64,000 nt of DNA, taken from Enterobacter sp. Bisph1 (GTDB taxonomy: Bacteria; Pseudomonadota; Gammaproteobacteria; Enterobacterales; Enterobacteriaceae). The stretch lies in NCBI RefSeq assembly GCF_000814905.1, contig NZ_JXAG01000052.1, forward strand, positions 1 to 64,000. Direction: 5' to 3'. The number at the start of each line of letters is the position of its first letter. Positions within the stretch are counted from its first letter, which is position 1. A program made the translations under genes and the position numbers. The notes beneath the pieces were generated by a model, which saw only the letters and a program-made list of their open reading frames with translations, had not been told where the DNA came from and searched no databases. Of this stretch, positions 19,875 to 29,164 are shown in pieces.

Positions 19875-20498
19875 ATGTCAACGATTATTATGGATTTATG
19901 CAGTTATACACGGTTGGGATTGACCGGGTATCTGACAGGTCGGGGGGTTAAAAAGAGGGATATCAACGACATACAGACCGTTGACGAACTTCAATCAGCT
20001 TGCGCAACACTCCAGCCATCCGTGGTGTTTATTAATGAGGACTGCTTTATACATGACCCAAGCAGCAGTCAACACATTAAGCAAGTCATTAATCAGCATC
20101 CCCGTACACTATTTATTGTATTTATGGCTATCGCTAATATCCATTTTGATGAATACCTTCTGGTGCGCAAAAACTTATTGATAAGTTCTAAGTCAATTAA
20201 GCCTGAGTCGCTGGATAATATTCTGGGAGATTGCCTTTTCAAAGAGAAAAAAAGCGTTGAGGGCATTAACATCCCTACTCTTTCACTAAGCCGCACCGAG
20301 TCGAGCATGCTGAAAATGTGGATGTCAGGACAGGATACGATACAAATCTCCGATCAAATGAATATCAAAGCAAAAACGGTATCCTCACATAAGGGTAATA
20401 TTAAAAGGAAAATCAAAACGCACAATAAGCAGGTTATATATCATGTAGTGCGGCTAACAGATAATGTTACCAGCGGTATATTTGTTAATATGCGTTAA
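19875..20498 (+). CDS. rcsA: Capsule-synthesis co-regulator RcsA
   Basis: LuxR-type DNA-binding protein that dimerises with RcsB to activate colanic-acid genes and repress flhDC; it is degraded by Lon. The product is 207 residues, the normal length. The divergent N-terminal domain lacks a clear phospho-acceptor Asp. The C-terminal helix-turn-helix (about 130-195) has [15 protein letters not shown] and [17 protein letters not shown]. The gene and its upstream region are AT-rich, as usual for this H-NS-silenced locus. The ATG follows GAGGGTATGCC. Confidence 0.96.
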   Translation: MSTIIMDLCSYTRLGLTGYLTGRGVKKRDINDIQTVDELQSACATLQPSVVFINEDCFIHDPSSSQHIKQVINQHPRTLFIVFMAIANIHFDEYLLVRKNLLISSKSIKPESLDNILGDCLFKEKKSVEGINIPTLSLSRTESSMLKMWMSGQDTIQISDQMNIKAKTVSSHKGNIKRKIKTHNKQVIYHVVRLTDNVTSGIFVNMR

Positions 20499-20517
20499 TT
20501 GTTTTTTTTATTATTCA

Positions 20518-20533
20518 CCCTCCATCCGGAGGG
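20518..20533. repeat. Small GC hairpin between convergent rcsA and dsrB
   Basis: CCCTCC and GGAGGG with an ATCC loop lie between the two convergent stop codons. A T8 run precedes it on the plus strand and no T run follows on either strand, so a terminator role is only possible. Confidence 0.35.
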
Positions 20534-20539
20534 CGAAAT

Positions 20540-20728
20540 TTAATCTGCAAGCTCGACAAAAACCCCGTCCGGATGGCCTTTTTCATTAAAGAACCATATC
20601 CCGAGGGGGTAGTCTTCCAGCGATACCAGATACATTGTACCTTCATTAAACGTCTCGATTGCCAATACCACACCCGGACGGCGTGGACCCCCGTCCGTTT
20701 TGACCGTGACCCGATCGTTAACCTTCAT
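20540..20728 (-). CDS. dsrB: Small protein DsrB
   Basis: A 62-residue protein of unknown function conserved next to rcsA and dsrA. It begins [19 protein letters not shown], a short beta-rich pattern like an SH3-type barrel, and ends [11 protein letters not shown]. It is remembered in E. coli as a sigma-S-dependent gene near dsrA. Identity rests on strong similarity and position; no activity can be assigned. Confidence 0.9.
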   Translation of the reverse strand: MKVNDRVTVKTDGGPRRPGVVLAIETFNEGTMYLVSLEDYPLGIWFFNEKGHPDGVFVELAD

Positions 20729-20855
20729 AAATACTCTCCTCTCCCATTTACGCCAGTGTAGAACAAAACCGTCGCCCTGACAGCGTGCCGGCGTTTAGCT
20801 GACTATTTTTTCTACCGGCTATACTGAAGTGAGCATTGATAATGGAGGTGACGGC

Positions 20856-21086
20856 GTGAAAACAGTTAAAGAGTACAGCGAGACCGCAAAACGGGACGTA
20901 CATATTGATGTGGATGCCCTGCTGGCGGCGATTAACGAAATCAGCGAAAGCAATGTGCAGCGTATCGACGATGAAGAGGGAGAGCGCGTAAGCGTGGATG
21001 GTCGGGAATATCATACCTGGCGGGAACTGGCAGAAGCCTTTGAACTAGATGTTCATGACTTCAGCATTACCGAGGCGAATCGCTGA
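20856..21086 (+). CDS. yodD: Stress-associated small protein YodD
   Basis: A 76-residue acidic protein of unknown biochemical role, recalled as induced by peroxide, cadmium and acid in E. coli. The best start is the GTG at 20856: GGAGGTGA lies just upstream and the product then begins MKTVKEYSETAKRDV like E. coli YodD. The core VDALLAAINEISES and SVDGREYHTWRELA is conserved. The TGA stop touches the T-tract end of the convergent DsrA RNA gene. Confidence 0.87.
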   Translation: MKTVKEYSETAKRDVHIDVDALLAAINEISESNVQRIDDEEGERVSVDGREYHTWRELAEAFELDVHDFSITEANR

Positions 21087-21174
21087 AAAATATCCCGGCC
21101 GCAGAAGCGACCGGGATAAACTTGCTTATGCAAGAAGCACTTAAAATTCGTACACCAGGGAAATCCGATGTGGG
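21086..21174 (-). ncRNA. dsrA: DsrA small regulatory RNA
   Basis: Hfq-dependent small RNA that opens the rpoS leader for translation and represses hns. Read on the minus strand from about 21174, CACATCGGATTTCCCTGGTG matches the E. coli DsrA 5' region. It is followed by the rpoS-pairing segment CGAATTTTAAGTGCTTCTTG, then ATAAGCAAGTTTATCCCGG. The terminator stem ATCCCGG/CCGGGAT (21092-21117) is followed by ATATTTTT. The total is about 89 bases against 87 in E. coli. Position between yodD and yedP also matches. Confidence 0.93.
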
Positions 21175-21178
21175 CACA

Positions 21179-21207
21179 ACTCTATCGATAAACTCCCGTT
21201 ATGACAA
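21179..21207 (-). promoter_or_regulatory. Sigma-70 promoter of dsrA
   Basis: On the minus strand TTGTCA (21202-21207) and TAGAGT (21179-21184) are separated by 17 bases. This places the start about 6 bases downstream, at the DsrA 5' end inferred independently from alignment. Confidence 0.65.
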
Positions 21208-21307
21208 CAACTATTTATATATCAATGAATTAGCATATGCATGTGTATTCCATTGCATACAATGCGCGACAAAAGTCTTCCGACTCATAACGTAAAAGGA
21301 GCTCATT

Positions 21308-22138
21308 ATGCCGAGCCTGGGCGACCCGTTACTGGTCTTTACCGATGTTGAGGGCACGCTGCTGGATAGCCACACCGGCGACTGGCAACCCGCAGCCGAG
21401 TGGCTTGCGCGCTTGCGCCAGCAGAAGATTCCGCTGATCCTGTGTAGCAGCAAAACCGCTGCAGAAATGATTGCGCTGCAAAATATGCTGCAGCTGCAAG
21501 GGCTGCCATTTATTGCTGAAAACGGCGCGGTGATCCAGCTGGACGAACGCTGGCACGATCACGAAGATTACCCAAGAATTATTACCGGTTCGCCCCATGC
21601 AGAAATTTCCCGCGTATTAACCCAATTGCGTAAAAAACACGGCTGGAAAATGACGACATTTTCAGAGCTGGATGAGCACGTGCTGGCAGAGCTAACGGGT
21701 CTTACGCCTGCGCAAGCGAGCCTTGCGAAGCTGCAGGAAGCATCGGAAACGCTGATCTGGCGCGATAGCGATGAAAATATGGCTGGCCTTGAGGACGCAC
21801 TCACACAGTTGGGGCTGCGTATTGTGCAGGGCGCGCGCTTTTGGCACGTGCTGGATGAGCAAGGTGGGAAAGATCAGGCCCTCAACTGGCTTGCGCGGCA
21901 ATATCGCCATTATACGGGAAAACGCGCCACCACAATTGGGCTGGGGGACGGCCCAAATGATGGGCCGTTACTCGACAATGTTGACTATGCGGTGGTGGTG
22001 AAAGGGCTTAACCGCCAGGGCGTACCGTTACGCCAGGATTCTCCCGCGCGGGTGTACCATACGCAGCAGGAAGGCGCGGCCGGCTGGCGCGAAGGCATGG
22101 ATCACCTGTTTGCCACCTCATCGCCGGAACAGACCTGA
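21308..22138 (+). CDS. yedP: HAD phosphatase YedP (mannosyl-3-phosphoglycerate phosphatase family)
   Basis: HAD-superfamily phosphatase of the MpgP branch, which in thermophiles dephosphorylates mannosyl-3-phosphoglycerate; the true substrate in enterobacteria is not known. The 276-residue product has motif I as [10 protein letters not shown] with nucleophile Asp13, LCSSKT as motif II, and [12 protein letters not shown] as motif IV. The second motif I acid, normally Asp (DxD), is Glu15 here, an unusual change at the general acid/base position. AAGGAG precedes the ATG. The last 37 bases overlap the convergent dgcQ gene. Confidence 0.92.
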   Translation: MPSLGDPLLVFTDVEGTLLDSHTGDWQPAAEWLARLRQQKIPLILCSSKTAAEMIALQNMLQLQGLPFIAENGAVIQLDERWHDHEDYPRIITGSPHAEISRVLTQLRKKHGWKMTTFSELDEHVLAELTGLTPAQASLAKLQEASETLIWRDSDENMAGLEDALTQLGLRIVQGARFWHVLDEQGGKDQALNWLARQYRHYTGKRATTIGLGDGPNDGPLLDNVDYAVVVKGLNRQGVPLRQDSPARVYHTQQEGAAGWREGMDHLFATSSPEQT

Positions 22139-23799
22139 TTGCGACCTTCATTTTTAGCCCTATATAAACGCCTGTCTGCAACGGATTGCAGATGCTCAAA
22201 AGCGTAGTTATTACATTCTTCTACATCGCTTACGCCGAGGGAAACGGTGATACGTAACGTTGTACGTTTGTGAATCAGGATCTCTTTCGTGCCAATCCGT
22301 TCACGGATATTCTCGGCAACGAGTCTTGCCTGCTCCAGGGTACTTCCCGGCAGCAAAATACAAAACTCTTCTCCGCCCACCCGCCCGGCGACATCTTGCG
22401 CACCGATGCTATTGCTAATAATCCCGGCGGCATGGGATAACACCAAATCACCCGCCTGGTGCCCGAATCTGTCGTTGACGCTTTTGAAATGGTCCAGATC
22501 GAGCTGAATGACCGCGAAAGGCTGTTTATTGACCCGTGCGTCTTCCGATAACCGCTTCGCCTGATCAAAAAACGATCCCCGGTTATAGAGGCGCGTCAGC
22601 GGGTCGAACCAGGCCTGCCACTGCAGCGTGTGCTGCATGGTATAAAGGTTGTTGACCATCCTACGGATAATCACCCAGGAAAAGAGCACCATGCCGGTAA
22701 ACAGCAGCCACAGTAGCGACAAGGCGATGCTGATGCGGCCAAAATCCCCGGCGATACCTTCGGGCAAGGCGTGAATACGCAGCAGGGTGCCGCCAAAATA
22801 GTGAAGCTTTTGCCAGCTTACATAGCGGGTTCCCAGGTTGATGCCACCGGCAGGCTGTTGCGCCATTTTGGCCTGCAGCTTTGCCCGCTGCGCACTGTCT
22901 AACGCCCTGCTGGCTATCTGCAGCGGCTGCGTACTGGTCAACAGGTTGAAGTGGTTATCGTAGAGCAGGTATTCGCCGCCGTCCTGCTGCTGCCTGGTGG
23001 TGATCAGCAGCGGTTTGATAGTGCTAACCGGAAAGCTCATCGCCAGCACGCCGTACCAGTACTGTTGATAATCAAGCGGCACGCTGGCAGCAACATAACT
23101 ATCACTTTCCGGGTTATTTACGATGGTGAACCAGCGTACGCCGCGCGCGCGATTTTCCTTCTGCTGTTGGCCGCTAAACCAGGGCCGCGCTAACAAACGA
23201 TAGTAGGTCGTGATAATGTCCTGCTCACGTTTAACATCGCGCGTAGAGAGGAAAAAGCCCGCGCGGGAGAGATACCATGCCTGACGCGGCAGCATTGAGT
23301 TGTCATAAGAGAGGCGGAATAAGTAACCCAGCTCCATCGCCGCAGAGAGCTCATTATGGATTCGGCTATCGTCGCGGTTCAGCAGTTCACTCTGTTCGAC
23401 TAACCTGTCAGAAACGCCATAAATCGGCAGCGTCCGGTTGTTATCCAGCCCAATCTGCCAGTAGGGTAACGCACGTTTCTGATCGAAAGCGGTTTGCACC
23501 GTGTTTAACACGGCAAATCCCAGCGGAGTTTGTAACGCCGCCTGCATACCGTTTCGCAAGAAGAGTAACCGGTCGACACCGACCTGGATGTGCATATCCA
23601 GCGCATTACTGACGTTTTCCAGCGCGCTACGCTGGCTACTGACGTAGGCACCCTGCAGGACAATCACTTCCCGCCAGGTCAGGAGCGTAGAGCAGGCTAG
23701 CACTATCACGAAGCAAAGGTTCACCACCCGAGCCGGAATAAAAAAGCGCTGGAGCTGTTTTAACGACCTGGGCTGTTTTACGACACGATTCTGCCGCAC
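22102..23799 (-). CDS. dgcQ: Membrane diguanylate cyclase DgcQ (YedQ)
   Basis: Inner-membrane GGDEF protein producing cyclic di-GMP, linked in E. coli and Salmonella to cellulose control. The 565-residue product starts at a GTG (23797-23799) preceded by GGGAG. It has a transmembrane helix at about 24-41 ([18 protein letters not shown]), a large periplasmic sensor region, a second helix near 360-380 ([20 protein letters not shown]) and a GGDEF domain (about 400-555). GGEEF is intact with [11 protein letters not shown] before it. The inhibitory-site motif RxxD reads GAQD, so the arginine is lost. It overlaps yedP tail to tail. Confidence 0.93.
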   Translation of the reverse strand: MRQNRVVKQPRSLKQLQRFFIPARVVNLCFVIVLACSTLLTWREVIVLQGAYVSSQRSALENVSNALDMHIQVGVDRLLFLRNGMQAALQTPLGFAVLNTVQTAFDQKRALPYWQIGLDNNRTLPIYGVSDRLVEQSELLNRDDSRIHNELSAAMELGYLFRLSYDNSMLPRQAWYLSRAGFFLSTRDVKREQDIITTYYRLLARPWFSGQQQKENRARGVRWFTIVNNPESDSYVAASVPLDYQQYWYGVLAMSFPVSTIKPLLITTRQQQDGGEYLLYDNHFNLLTSTQPLQIASRALDSAQRAKLQAKMAQQPAGGINLGTRYVSWQKLHYFGGTLLRIHALPEGIAGDFGRISIALSLLWLLFTGMVLFSWVIIRRMVNNLYTMQHTLQWQAWFDPLTRLYNRGSFFDQAKRLSEDARVNKQPFAVIQLDLDHFKSVNDRFGHQAGDLVLSHAAGIISNSIGAQDVAGRVGGEEFCILLPGSTLEQARLVAENIRERIGTKEILIHKRTTLRITVSLGVSDVEECNNYAFEHLQSVADRRLYRAKNEGRNQVCSGDEVANR

Positions 23800-23856
23800 A
23801 GGGGCTCCCGGATATGCTGACTAATACTATTTCGCCCCACCCACGATCGACCCGGC

Positions 23857-23886
23857 AATAAAAACGCCCAGCAATGCCGGGCGTTT
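23857..23886 (-). terminator. Intrinsic terminator after yodC
   Basis: On the minus strand AAACGCCC, a 9-base loop, then GGGCGTTT followed by TTATT make a classical intrinsic terminator directly after the yodC stop (23893). The reverse strand also carries T residues, so it could protect both directions. Confidence 0.85.
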
Positions 23887-23892
23887 CGATGG

Positions 23893-24075
23893 TTATGCTT
23901 CTTCGTGAATCCGCCGCCTGTCGCCAGGCTTAAGTTCATCTTCACGAAAGGCTTCCCGTTTGACGCCGTAACCGTCATACCATCGGCACTCAACCATACC
24001 GCTGGCATATCCGGTAACAATCATGAGCGGACCACCCTTTTTACTCTGCACTTCATCGCTGACCAAAAAGACCAT
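23893..24075 (-). CDS. yodC: Small protein YodC (DUF2158)
   Basis: A 60-residue protein of unknown function, related to SH3-like proteins near toxin-antitoxin or stress genes. It keeps the diagnostic core GGPLMIVTGYASGMVECRWY and KREAFREDEL. The ATG at 24075 gives MVFLVSDEVQSKKGG, the same frame and length as E. coli YodC. It has its own terminator and sits between dgcQ and yedI as in E. coli. Confidence 0.9.
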   Translation of the reverse strand: MVFLVSDEVQSKKGGPLMIVTGYASGMVECRWYDGYGVKREAFREDELKPGDRRRIHEEA

Positions 24076-24154
24076 TGTTGCCTCCGGTATCAGGGCGAAA
24101 CTTTCTCACCTTAGACGAAGTTATTGCAGTTTGCGTAATCCACAGCGTGAGATT

Positions 24155-25066
24155 TTATTTTTCACCGCCACGTAAACGTTCCACTCCTTTCATGAAGAGA
24201 ACGACCACGGTGCCAATCAAAAAGCCCAGTACCAGGTTTGCCACCATCGGCGTCAGCGCTTGCACCAGCGCAGGCTGGCTGGCGGCGAAATGTTCGATGG
24301 CGTGGTGTAACGGCGCGATGCCATGCACCACAATACCGCCGCCGACCAGAAACATGGCCAACGTACCGACAACCGAGAGGATCTTCATCAGCCAGGGCGC
24401 GGCGAAAAGCAGCACTTTTCCCAGCCCTTGCGCCAGCGCGCTCTTTTTCTCCGCCAGCCAGTAACCCATATCATCGAGCTTAACGATAATGCCCACCAGC
24501 CCGTAAACACCGATGGTTACCACCAATGCGATGCCCGACAGAATCAGTACCTGATTGAGCAAAGGCGCGTCGGCCACAATCCCCAACGTAATAGCCACAA
24601 TCTCGGCAGAAAGAATAAAATCCGTGCGTACGGCACCTTTGATTTTGTCTTTCTCGAACTGCTGCGGATCCTCCGCCGCCAGCGCTTCCAGCCTCTGCTG
24701 GCGCGCTTCGGGGCTCTCTTTATGCTTGCGTGCTTCGAAGGTGTGCAGCACTTTCTCTACCCCTTCAAAGCATAAAAACGCGCCGCCCACCATTAACAAC
24801 GGCGTAATAGCCCACGGAATAAAGGCGCTGATCAGCAGCGCCAGCGGGACGAGGATCACCTTATTGAGCAGTGAACCGCGCGCCACGCTCCACACCACCG
24901 GCAGTTCACGGTTAGCGCGAACGCCCGTTACCTGCTGGGCATTGAGAGATAGATCGTCACCCAGCACTCCGGCGGTCTTCTTCGCCGCCAGTTTGCCCAT
25001 CACTGAAATATCATCCAGCAGCGTGGCAATATCATCGAGTAAGGTTAATAAACTACTTCCTGCCAA
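24155..25066 (-). CDS. yedI: DUF808 inner-membrane protein YedI
   Basis: Polytopic inner-membrane protein of unknown function (303 residues). The N-terminus [20 protein letters not shown] and the segment [20 protein letters not shown] are hallmark DUF808 sequences. About five or six hydrophobic segments are visible. The only start consistent with the E. coli protein is a TTG at 25064-25066, with AAGGA seven bases upstream. Nothing in the neighbourhood indicates a substrate. Confidence 0.9.
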   Translation of the reverse strand: MAGSSLLTLLDDIATLLDDISVMGKLAAKKTAGVLGDDLSLNAQQVTGVRANRELPVVWSVARGSLLNKVILVPLALLISAFIPWAITPLLMVGGAFLCFEGVEKVLHTFEARKHKESPEARQQRLEALAAEDPQQFEKDKIKGAVRTDFILSAEIVAITLGIVADAPLLNQVLILSGIALVVTIGVYGLVGIIVKLDDMGYWLAEKKSALAQGLGKVLLFAAPWLMKILSVVGTLAMFLVGGGIVVHGIAPLHHAIEHFAASQPALVQALTPMVANLVLGFLIGTVVVLFMKGVERLRGGEK

Positions 25067-25242
25067 AATATCTTCCTTATAAATGTATGGTGTAACGCTA
25101 GACAGTATGAGTGAAAAAGTCTTCGACGAAAATCACCTCTTTGAGTCAACAAAAATTTAACACTTATTACGCAATTAACCACTCGCCAGGCCAATAGTTT
25201 TCACGTTTACTATAAGCACATTATCTTTTGCTGTGGTGGGTT

Positions 25243-26154
25243 ATGCGTTTCAGGCAGTCATTACCGCTTATTGGCGCGCTTTTCGCGCTGTATGTAATTT
25301 GGGGTTCCACGTACTTTGTTATTCGTATTGGGGTTGAGAGTTGGCCGCCGTTTATGATGGCGGGTACGCGTTTCTTATCCGCCGGGGTCATTCTGATCGG
25401 CGTGTTGCTTCTCACCGGCCATAAGCTTCCGCCGCTGCGCCCGCTGCTTAACGCCGCGCTGATTGGCGTGCTGCTGCTGGCGGTGGGCAACGGTTTTGTA
25501 ACCGTCGCCGAGCACCAAAATGTCCCTTCGGGCATCGCTGCCGTGGTGGTGGCTACCGTGCCGCTGTTTACCTTGTGCTTCAGTTACTTTTTCGGCATTA
25601 AGACGCGAAAACTTGAGTGGCTGGGTATCGCTATCGGCCTTGCGGGAATTATTTTACTTAATAGCGGCGGTAACTTAAGCGGCAATCCGTGGGGCGCACT
25701 GTTGATTCTGGTGGGTTCCTTAAGCTGGGCGTTTGGCTCGGTGTATGGCGGGAGAATTGAATTGCCATCGGGCATGATGGCCGGAGCGATTGAAATGCTG
25801 GCCGCAGGGATTGTGCTGCTGATCGCCTCGGCACTCAGCGGAGAACGTTTGCATGCGGTACCGCCGCTTTCCGGCTTTTTGGCCGTCGGTTATCTGGCGC
25901 TGTTTGGCTCAATTATCGCTATTAATGCCTATATGTACCTGATACGCAACGTTTCCCCGGCGGTGGCAACCAGCTACGCTTACGTTAACCCTGTTGTCGC
26001 CGTGCTGCTCGGTACCGGCTTTGGCGGGGAACATCTCTCATCCGTGGAGTGGCTGGCGCTGGGCATCATCATTATGGCGGTGGTGCTGGTGACGCTGGGC
26101 AAATATTTACTTCCGGCGCGCCCGATGGTTACGCCTTGTGATGTGAAGAAGTAA
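25243..26154 (+). CDS. yedA: EamA/DMT-family transporter YedA
   Basis: Ten-helix drug/metabolite-type transporter of unknown substrate. The product is 303 residues. Two EamA repeats are visible: the first around WGSTYFVIRIGVESWPP and the second around SLSWAFGSVYGGRIELP, ending with TSYAYVNPVVAVLLG. The ATG at 25243 (MRFRQSLPLIG) matches E. coli YedA; an in-frame codon 15 bases upstream is rejected. Its 3' end overlaps vsr by 26 bases on the opposite strand. Confidence 0.93.
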   Translation: MRFRQSLPLIGALFALYVIWGSTYFVIRIGVESWPPFMMAGTRFLSAGVILIGVLLLTGHKLPPLRPLLNAALIGVLLLAVGNGFVTVAEHQNVPSGIAAVVVATVPLFTLCFSYFFGIKTRKLEWLGIAIGLAGIILLNSGGNLSGNPWGALLILVGSLSWAFGSVYGGRIELPSGMMAGAIEMLAAGIVLLIASALSGERLHAVPPLSGFLAVGYLALFGSIIAINAYMYLIRNVSPAVATSYAYVNPVVAVLLGTGFGGEHLSSVEWLALGIIIMAVVLVTLGKYLLPARPMVTPCDVKK

Positions 26155-26623
26155 CCGTCCCGGCATGAATCCCTTGAGTGTCGATCTGCGCAGTCTGTTG
26201 CCCTTCGCAGATCCACTCTTCCAGCCGCTCGCACAGCGCCGCCTCACTCAGCTTTAAGCGCCCGCGCAACGCGCATTCCCAGACAATCAAAACCCGCCAG
26301 CCCTGTTCCAGCAATAGCGCCGTATCGCGCGCGTCGCGCTGCACATTTTTGCCAATCTTCTCCAGCCAGAAATCCGTGCGCGTGGCCGGCACTTTGAACA
26401 GATAACAATCGTGATGATGCCAGAAACAGCCGTGAGTGAAGATCACGCAGCGATAGTCGTCGAGCACAAAATCAGGCCGCCCCGGCAAAGCGGCATCCTG
26501 TACACGAAAATCAAGTTCCAGGGAGGTTAAGCAGGCGGCAAGCCGCTTTTCTATCGCCGTATCGCGGGTGGCGATAGCGCGCATATTCTTGCTGCGGGTA
26601 GCTTTATCATGGACATCGGCCAT
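26129..26623 (-). CDS. vsr: Very short patch repair endonuclease Vsr
   Basis: Nicks DNA 5' of the T in T:G mismatches created by deamination of 5-methylcytosine at Dcm sites. The product is 164 residues, slightly longer than the E. coli enzyme (156). Catalytic and metal residues are all in place: Asp51 (GRPDF), Thr63-His64 (IFTHGCFW), His69 and the zinc cysteines Cys66 and Cys73. In E. coli vsr overlaps the end of dcm; here the next gene upstream is yedJ, 12 bases away, and no dcm lies between them. GGGAG precedes the ATG. Confidence 0.95.
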   Translation of the reverse strand: MADVHDKATRSKNMRAIATRDTAIEKRLAACLTSLELDFRVQDAALPGRPDFVLDDYRCVIFTHGCFWHHHDCYLFKVPATRTDFWLEKIGKNVQRDARDTALLLEQGWRVLIVWECALRGRLKLSEAALCERLEEWICEGQQTAQIDTQGIHAGTVTSSHHKA

Positions 26624-26635
26624 CGCGCTTCTCCC

Positions 26636-27334
26636 TCAAGCTTCGTGAAAGCTAAAACGGTGCAGAACCTCTTCATCCAGGCGTAGATGATCGCCTTGCA
26701 ATTCAGCGCTGAGCTTCGCCATAAACTGCACCATAAAATTGGCGTTATGCTCAGCGAGCTGGCGCCCTCTTTCGGTCTGCATGGTGGCCGGTAACTTCAA
26801 CAGCTTGCAGCGGAAATGATCCAGCGCGAAGGCTTTATCATCAAGTTCACGTTTGGCAGCAAAAGGATCGTCGCCATCAAACAGGGCCGCGCCCAGCGCA
26901 CCGGAGACGGCAAAGACGCGCGCCAGACCAATAGCCCCTAACGACTCGAGTCGATCGGCATCATGCACAATCTTCGCTTCTGGCGTTTGCGGCGCGATCC
27001 CGGCGCTAAAGCTGTGTGCTTCGATAGCATGACGGACGCCGGACACTGCACTGGCGGGAAAATCCGGGAAGGCGCTGGCAAGAATCTCAGCGGTTTTCTC
27101 TGCCGCCAGTACGGAGGATTGATGTCGCTGCGGGTGATTTTTGGCAAAGCTGGCAATGTCATGGAAGTAACAGGCGGTAAGCACCACCAGCGCATCAGCC
27201 TGCTGGCCCTGCATTAAGTGTTGCGCCGTTTTCCAGACGCGGGAAAAGTGGGAGATATCATGGGCGGCGTCGCCCTGGTGAAAATGCTGTGAAATCCAGT
27301 GTTCAAAACGGTACTGCCACTCAAATACATTCAT
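26636..27334 (-). CDS. yedJ: HD-domain phosphohydrolase YedJ
   Basis: Metal-dependent phosphohydrolase of the HD superfamily; the natural substrate is unknown. The 232-residue product has [13 protein letters not shown] (first His-Asp), CYFHDIASF (the HD pair), an HQSS element and [13 protein letters not shown], the complete HD metal site. The ATG at 27334 begins [13 protein letters not shown]. It lies directly upstream of vsr, taking the place that dcm separates in E. coli, so the two are probably co-transcribed. Confidence 0.92.
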   Translation of the reverse strand: MNVFEWQYRFEHWISQHFHQGDAAHDISHFSRVWKTAQHLMQGQQADALVVLTACYFHDIASFAKNHPQRHQSSVLAAEKTAEILASAFPDFPASAVSGVRHAIEAHSFSAGIAPQTPEAKIVHDADRLESLGAIGLARVFAVSGALGAALFDGDDPFAAKRELDDKAFALDHFRCKLLKLPATMQTERGRQLAEHNANFMVQFMAKLSAELQGDHLRLDEEVLHRFSFHEA

Positions 27335-27361
27335 GCTTCTTCCCGTCGAATATTACCTGTT

Positions 27362-27628
27362 TCAGACCTCCGGTGCCTGTGGGCGCGTGTACCAGGCAAT
27401 AGCCCCCAGTATCGAACCGACAATGGCTAACACCAGCATGCCGAACAGCGTATGCAACCCGCTACCGGTGATGGTTTTTCCCACACCTGGATTAAAGCCG
27501 ATGGACGCGCTCATCTGGCTAACCGGCCAGATATCATTAAGCACCGACCAGACAGAATAGGTGCAAAAGATCCAGAATACCCAGAGCGCAAGCTTACCAC
27601 CGAGGCTGCGATCCACTTTATCTTCCAT
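27362..27628 (-). CDS. Small inner-membrane protein, unassigned
   Basis: An 88-residue protein with two clear hydrophobic helices, LALWVFWIFCTYSVWSVL (about 13-30) and LFGMLVLAIVGSILGAIAWY (about 61-80), a charged N-terminus and a Pro-containing tail. It starts 27 bases upstream of yedJ on the same strand and may be its leader gene. I do not recognise the family with confidence; its position suggests the place of E. coli yedR. AT and codon usage look like its neighbours. Confidence 0.7.
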   Translation of the reverse strand: MEDKVDRSLGGKLALWVFWIFCTYSVWSVLNDIWPVSQMSASIGFNPGVGKTITGSGLHTLFGMLVLAIVGSILGAIAWYTRPQAPEV

Positions 27629-28006
27629 AACGTTTTTTCCACATTGATTGAGGGATGATGAGATTGAAATCTCAGAAAAAAAGAGGTGACGAGATTTTCA
27701 TCATATCTGTTGGTGACGGGTTTGAAAGATATATCAGTCTGACTGACGCGTACGGCAACCTGCAGGGCGAGAGAATACCACCGGGTGCGATCGGCACCGG
27801 CGTAATAGGGAAACGGAACGCAGAGGGTTAGAGGTCGTTCGAAGGCGGGTTTACGGGGCGCGGGAAAACGACAAAATTTAATGTTACAAGCTGGGATGAT
27901 TTCTATCGCTTATGTTAAGTGAAGATTATAAAGTGGGCAAATGCAGGAGTGGAAAAGCAACTGTGACGGGAGTCGTTGAAAGCGAAGCGCGTAACTGTTT
28001 GAATAA
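27629..28006. other. Intergenic with no recognisable gene (378 bases)
   Basis: Lies between the small membrane protein gene and tRNA-Ser. A six-base inverted repeat GAGATT/AATCTC at 27660-27673 is followed by A residues on the plus strand. No protein or RNA gene was recognised. Confidence 0.5.
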
Positions 28007-28096
28007 TGGCGGAGAGAGGGGGATTTGAACCCCCGGTAGAGTTGCCCCTACTCCGGTTTTCGAGACCGGTCCGTTCAGCCGCTCCGGCATCTCTCC
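28007..28096 (-). tRNA. serU: tRNA-Ser (anticodon CGA)
   Basis: On the minus strand the acceptor GGAGAGA pairs with TCTCTCC, and GCCA is encoded at the 3' end. The anticodon loop CTCGAAA carries CGA (28060-28062) between CCGGT and ACCGG. The long variable arm is typical of serine tRNA. In E. coli serU lies at the same place, next to mtfA. Confidence 0.97.
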
Positions 28097-28189
28097 GTTC
28101 AGATGGTTGCCATCATGCCAGGTAATTTGGCATTTTAACAGACCCTGTCCCGTTAAATTGGTTCAAGTGGCGAGTTTGCGAGCAAAACG

Positions 28190-28984
28190 ATGATTAAGTG
28201 GCCCTGGAAAACAAGGGATTCTGTTGAAGATGCAGAATACCCGTGGGAAGAAGCGTTAAAAGCCCCTGTGTTAGCAAATTTGTCGTCGGAAGAGCAGGTA
28301 AAACTTGTTCATTTAGCCGAACGCTTTTTGCAGCAAAAACGTCTGGTCCCGCTGCAGGGATTCGATTTAGATGCGCTGAAAAGCGCGCGCATCGGGCTAC
28401 TGTTCTGCCTGCCGGTACTGGAACTCGGCCTTGAGTGGCTGGATGGTTTTCATGAAGTGCTGATCTACCCGGCTCCCTTTATTGTGGATGACGAGTGGGA
28501 AGACGATATTGGGCTAGTGCACAATCAGCGCATCGTTCAGTCCGGACAGAGCTGGCAACAGGGGCCGATAATTCTTAACTGGCTGGATATTCAGGACTCT
28601 TTTGACGCCTCTGGCTTTAACCTGATTATTCATGAAGTGGCGCACAAGCTGGATATGCGCAATGGCGATCGCGCCAGCGGCATTCCGCTCATTCCCCTTC
28701 GCGAAGTGGCCGGCTGGGAACATGATTTGCGCGCCGCGATGGATAATATTCAGGATGAGATCGACCTGGTTGGTGAAAGTGCCGCCAGCATTGACGCTTA
28801 CGCAGCCACCGATCCGGCGGAGTGTTTTGCCGTGCTCTCCGAGTATTTCTTTAGCGCACCTGAGCTGTTTGCACCCCGTTTCCCGGCGTTGTGGCAGCGA
28901 TTTTGCCACTTCTACTGTCAGGATCCCTTAAGCCGGCTGCGTGGGCAGACGGGAAGCGACACAGGTGGCTGGAAGATACATTAA
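28190..28984 (+). CDS. mtfA: Mlc titration factor MtfA, zinc aminopeptidase
   Basis: Binds the glucose repressor Mlc and relieves repression of ptsG, and has zinc-dependent peptidase activity. The product is 264 residues (E. coli 265). The HEVAH motif is at residues 148-152, with the third zinc ligand Glu211 in [11 protein letters not shown]. The N-terminus [14 protein letters not shown] and [11 protein letters not shown] are family hallmarks. It is monocistronic between two tRNA genes, as in E. coli. Confidence 0.95.
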   Translation: MIKWPWKTRDSVEDAEYPWEEALKAPVLANLSSEEQVKLVHLAERFLQQKRLVPLQGFDLDALKSARIGLLFCLPVLELGLEWLDGFHEVLIYPAPFIVDDEWEDDIGLVHNQRIVQSGQSWQQGPIILNWLDIQDSFDASGFNLIIHEVAHKLDMRNGDRASGIPLIPLREVAGWEHDLRAAMDNIQDEIDLVGESAASIDAYAATDPAECFAVLSEYFFSAPELFAPRFPALWQRFCHFYCQDPLSRLRGQTGSDTGGWKIH

Positions 28985-29083
28985 ATAGCCGCCTGTCTTT
29001 TAATTAGGCAATTGAATCAGTGTGTTAATTTTACTATTGACACTCCACTACGGGGCCAGTAGTATGCGCCCCGTTCACACGAT

Positions 29084-29159
29084 TCCTCTGTAGTTCAGTC
29101 GGTAGAACGGCGGACTGTTAATCCGTATGTCACTGGTTCGAGTCCAGTCAGAGGAGCCA
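29084..29159 (+). tRNA. tRNA-Asn (anticodon GTT)
   Basis: 76 bases beginning TCCTCTGTAGTTCAGTCGGT and ending in an encoded CCA, with GTT at 29117-29119 and the TTCGAGT T-arm. It matches E. coli tRNA-Asn essentially base for base. Asn tRNAs in this region of enteric genomes are repeated targets of genomic islands, and the T6SS locus starts 45 bases after this one. Confidence 0.97.
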
Positions 29160-29164
29160 AATTT

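Noticed and set aside
27629..28006. Possible remnant gene before tRNA-Ser
   Set aside because: No frame or recognisable fragment was found; only a short weak inverted repeat.
28097..28189. Additional tRNA next to tRNA-Ser
   Set aside because: No second cloverleaf could be folded in the gap before mtfA.
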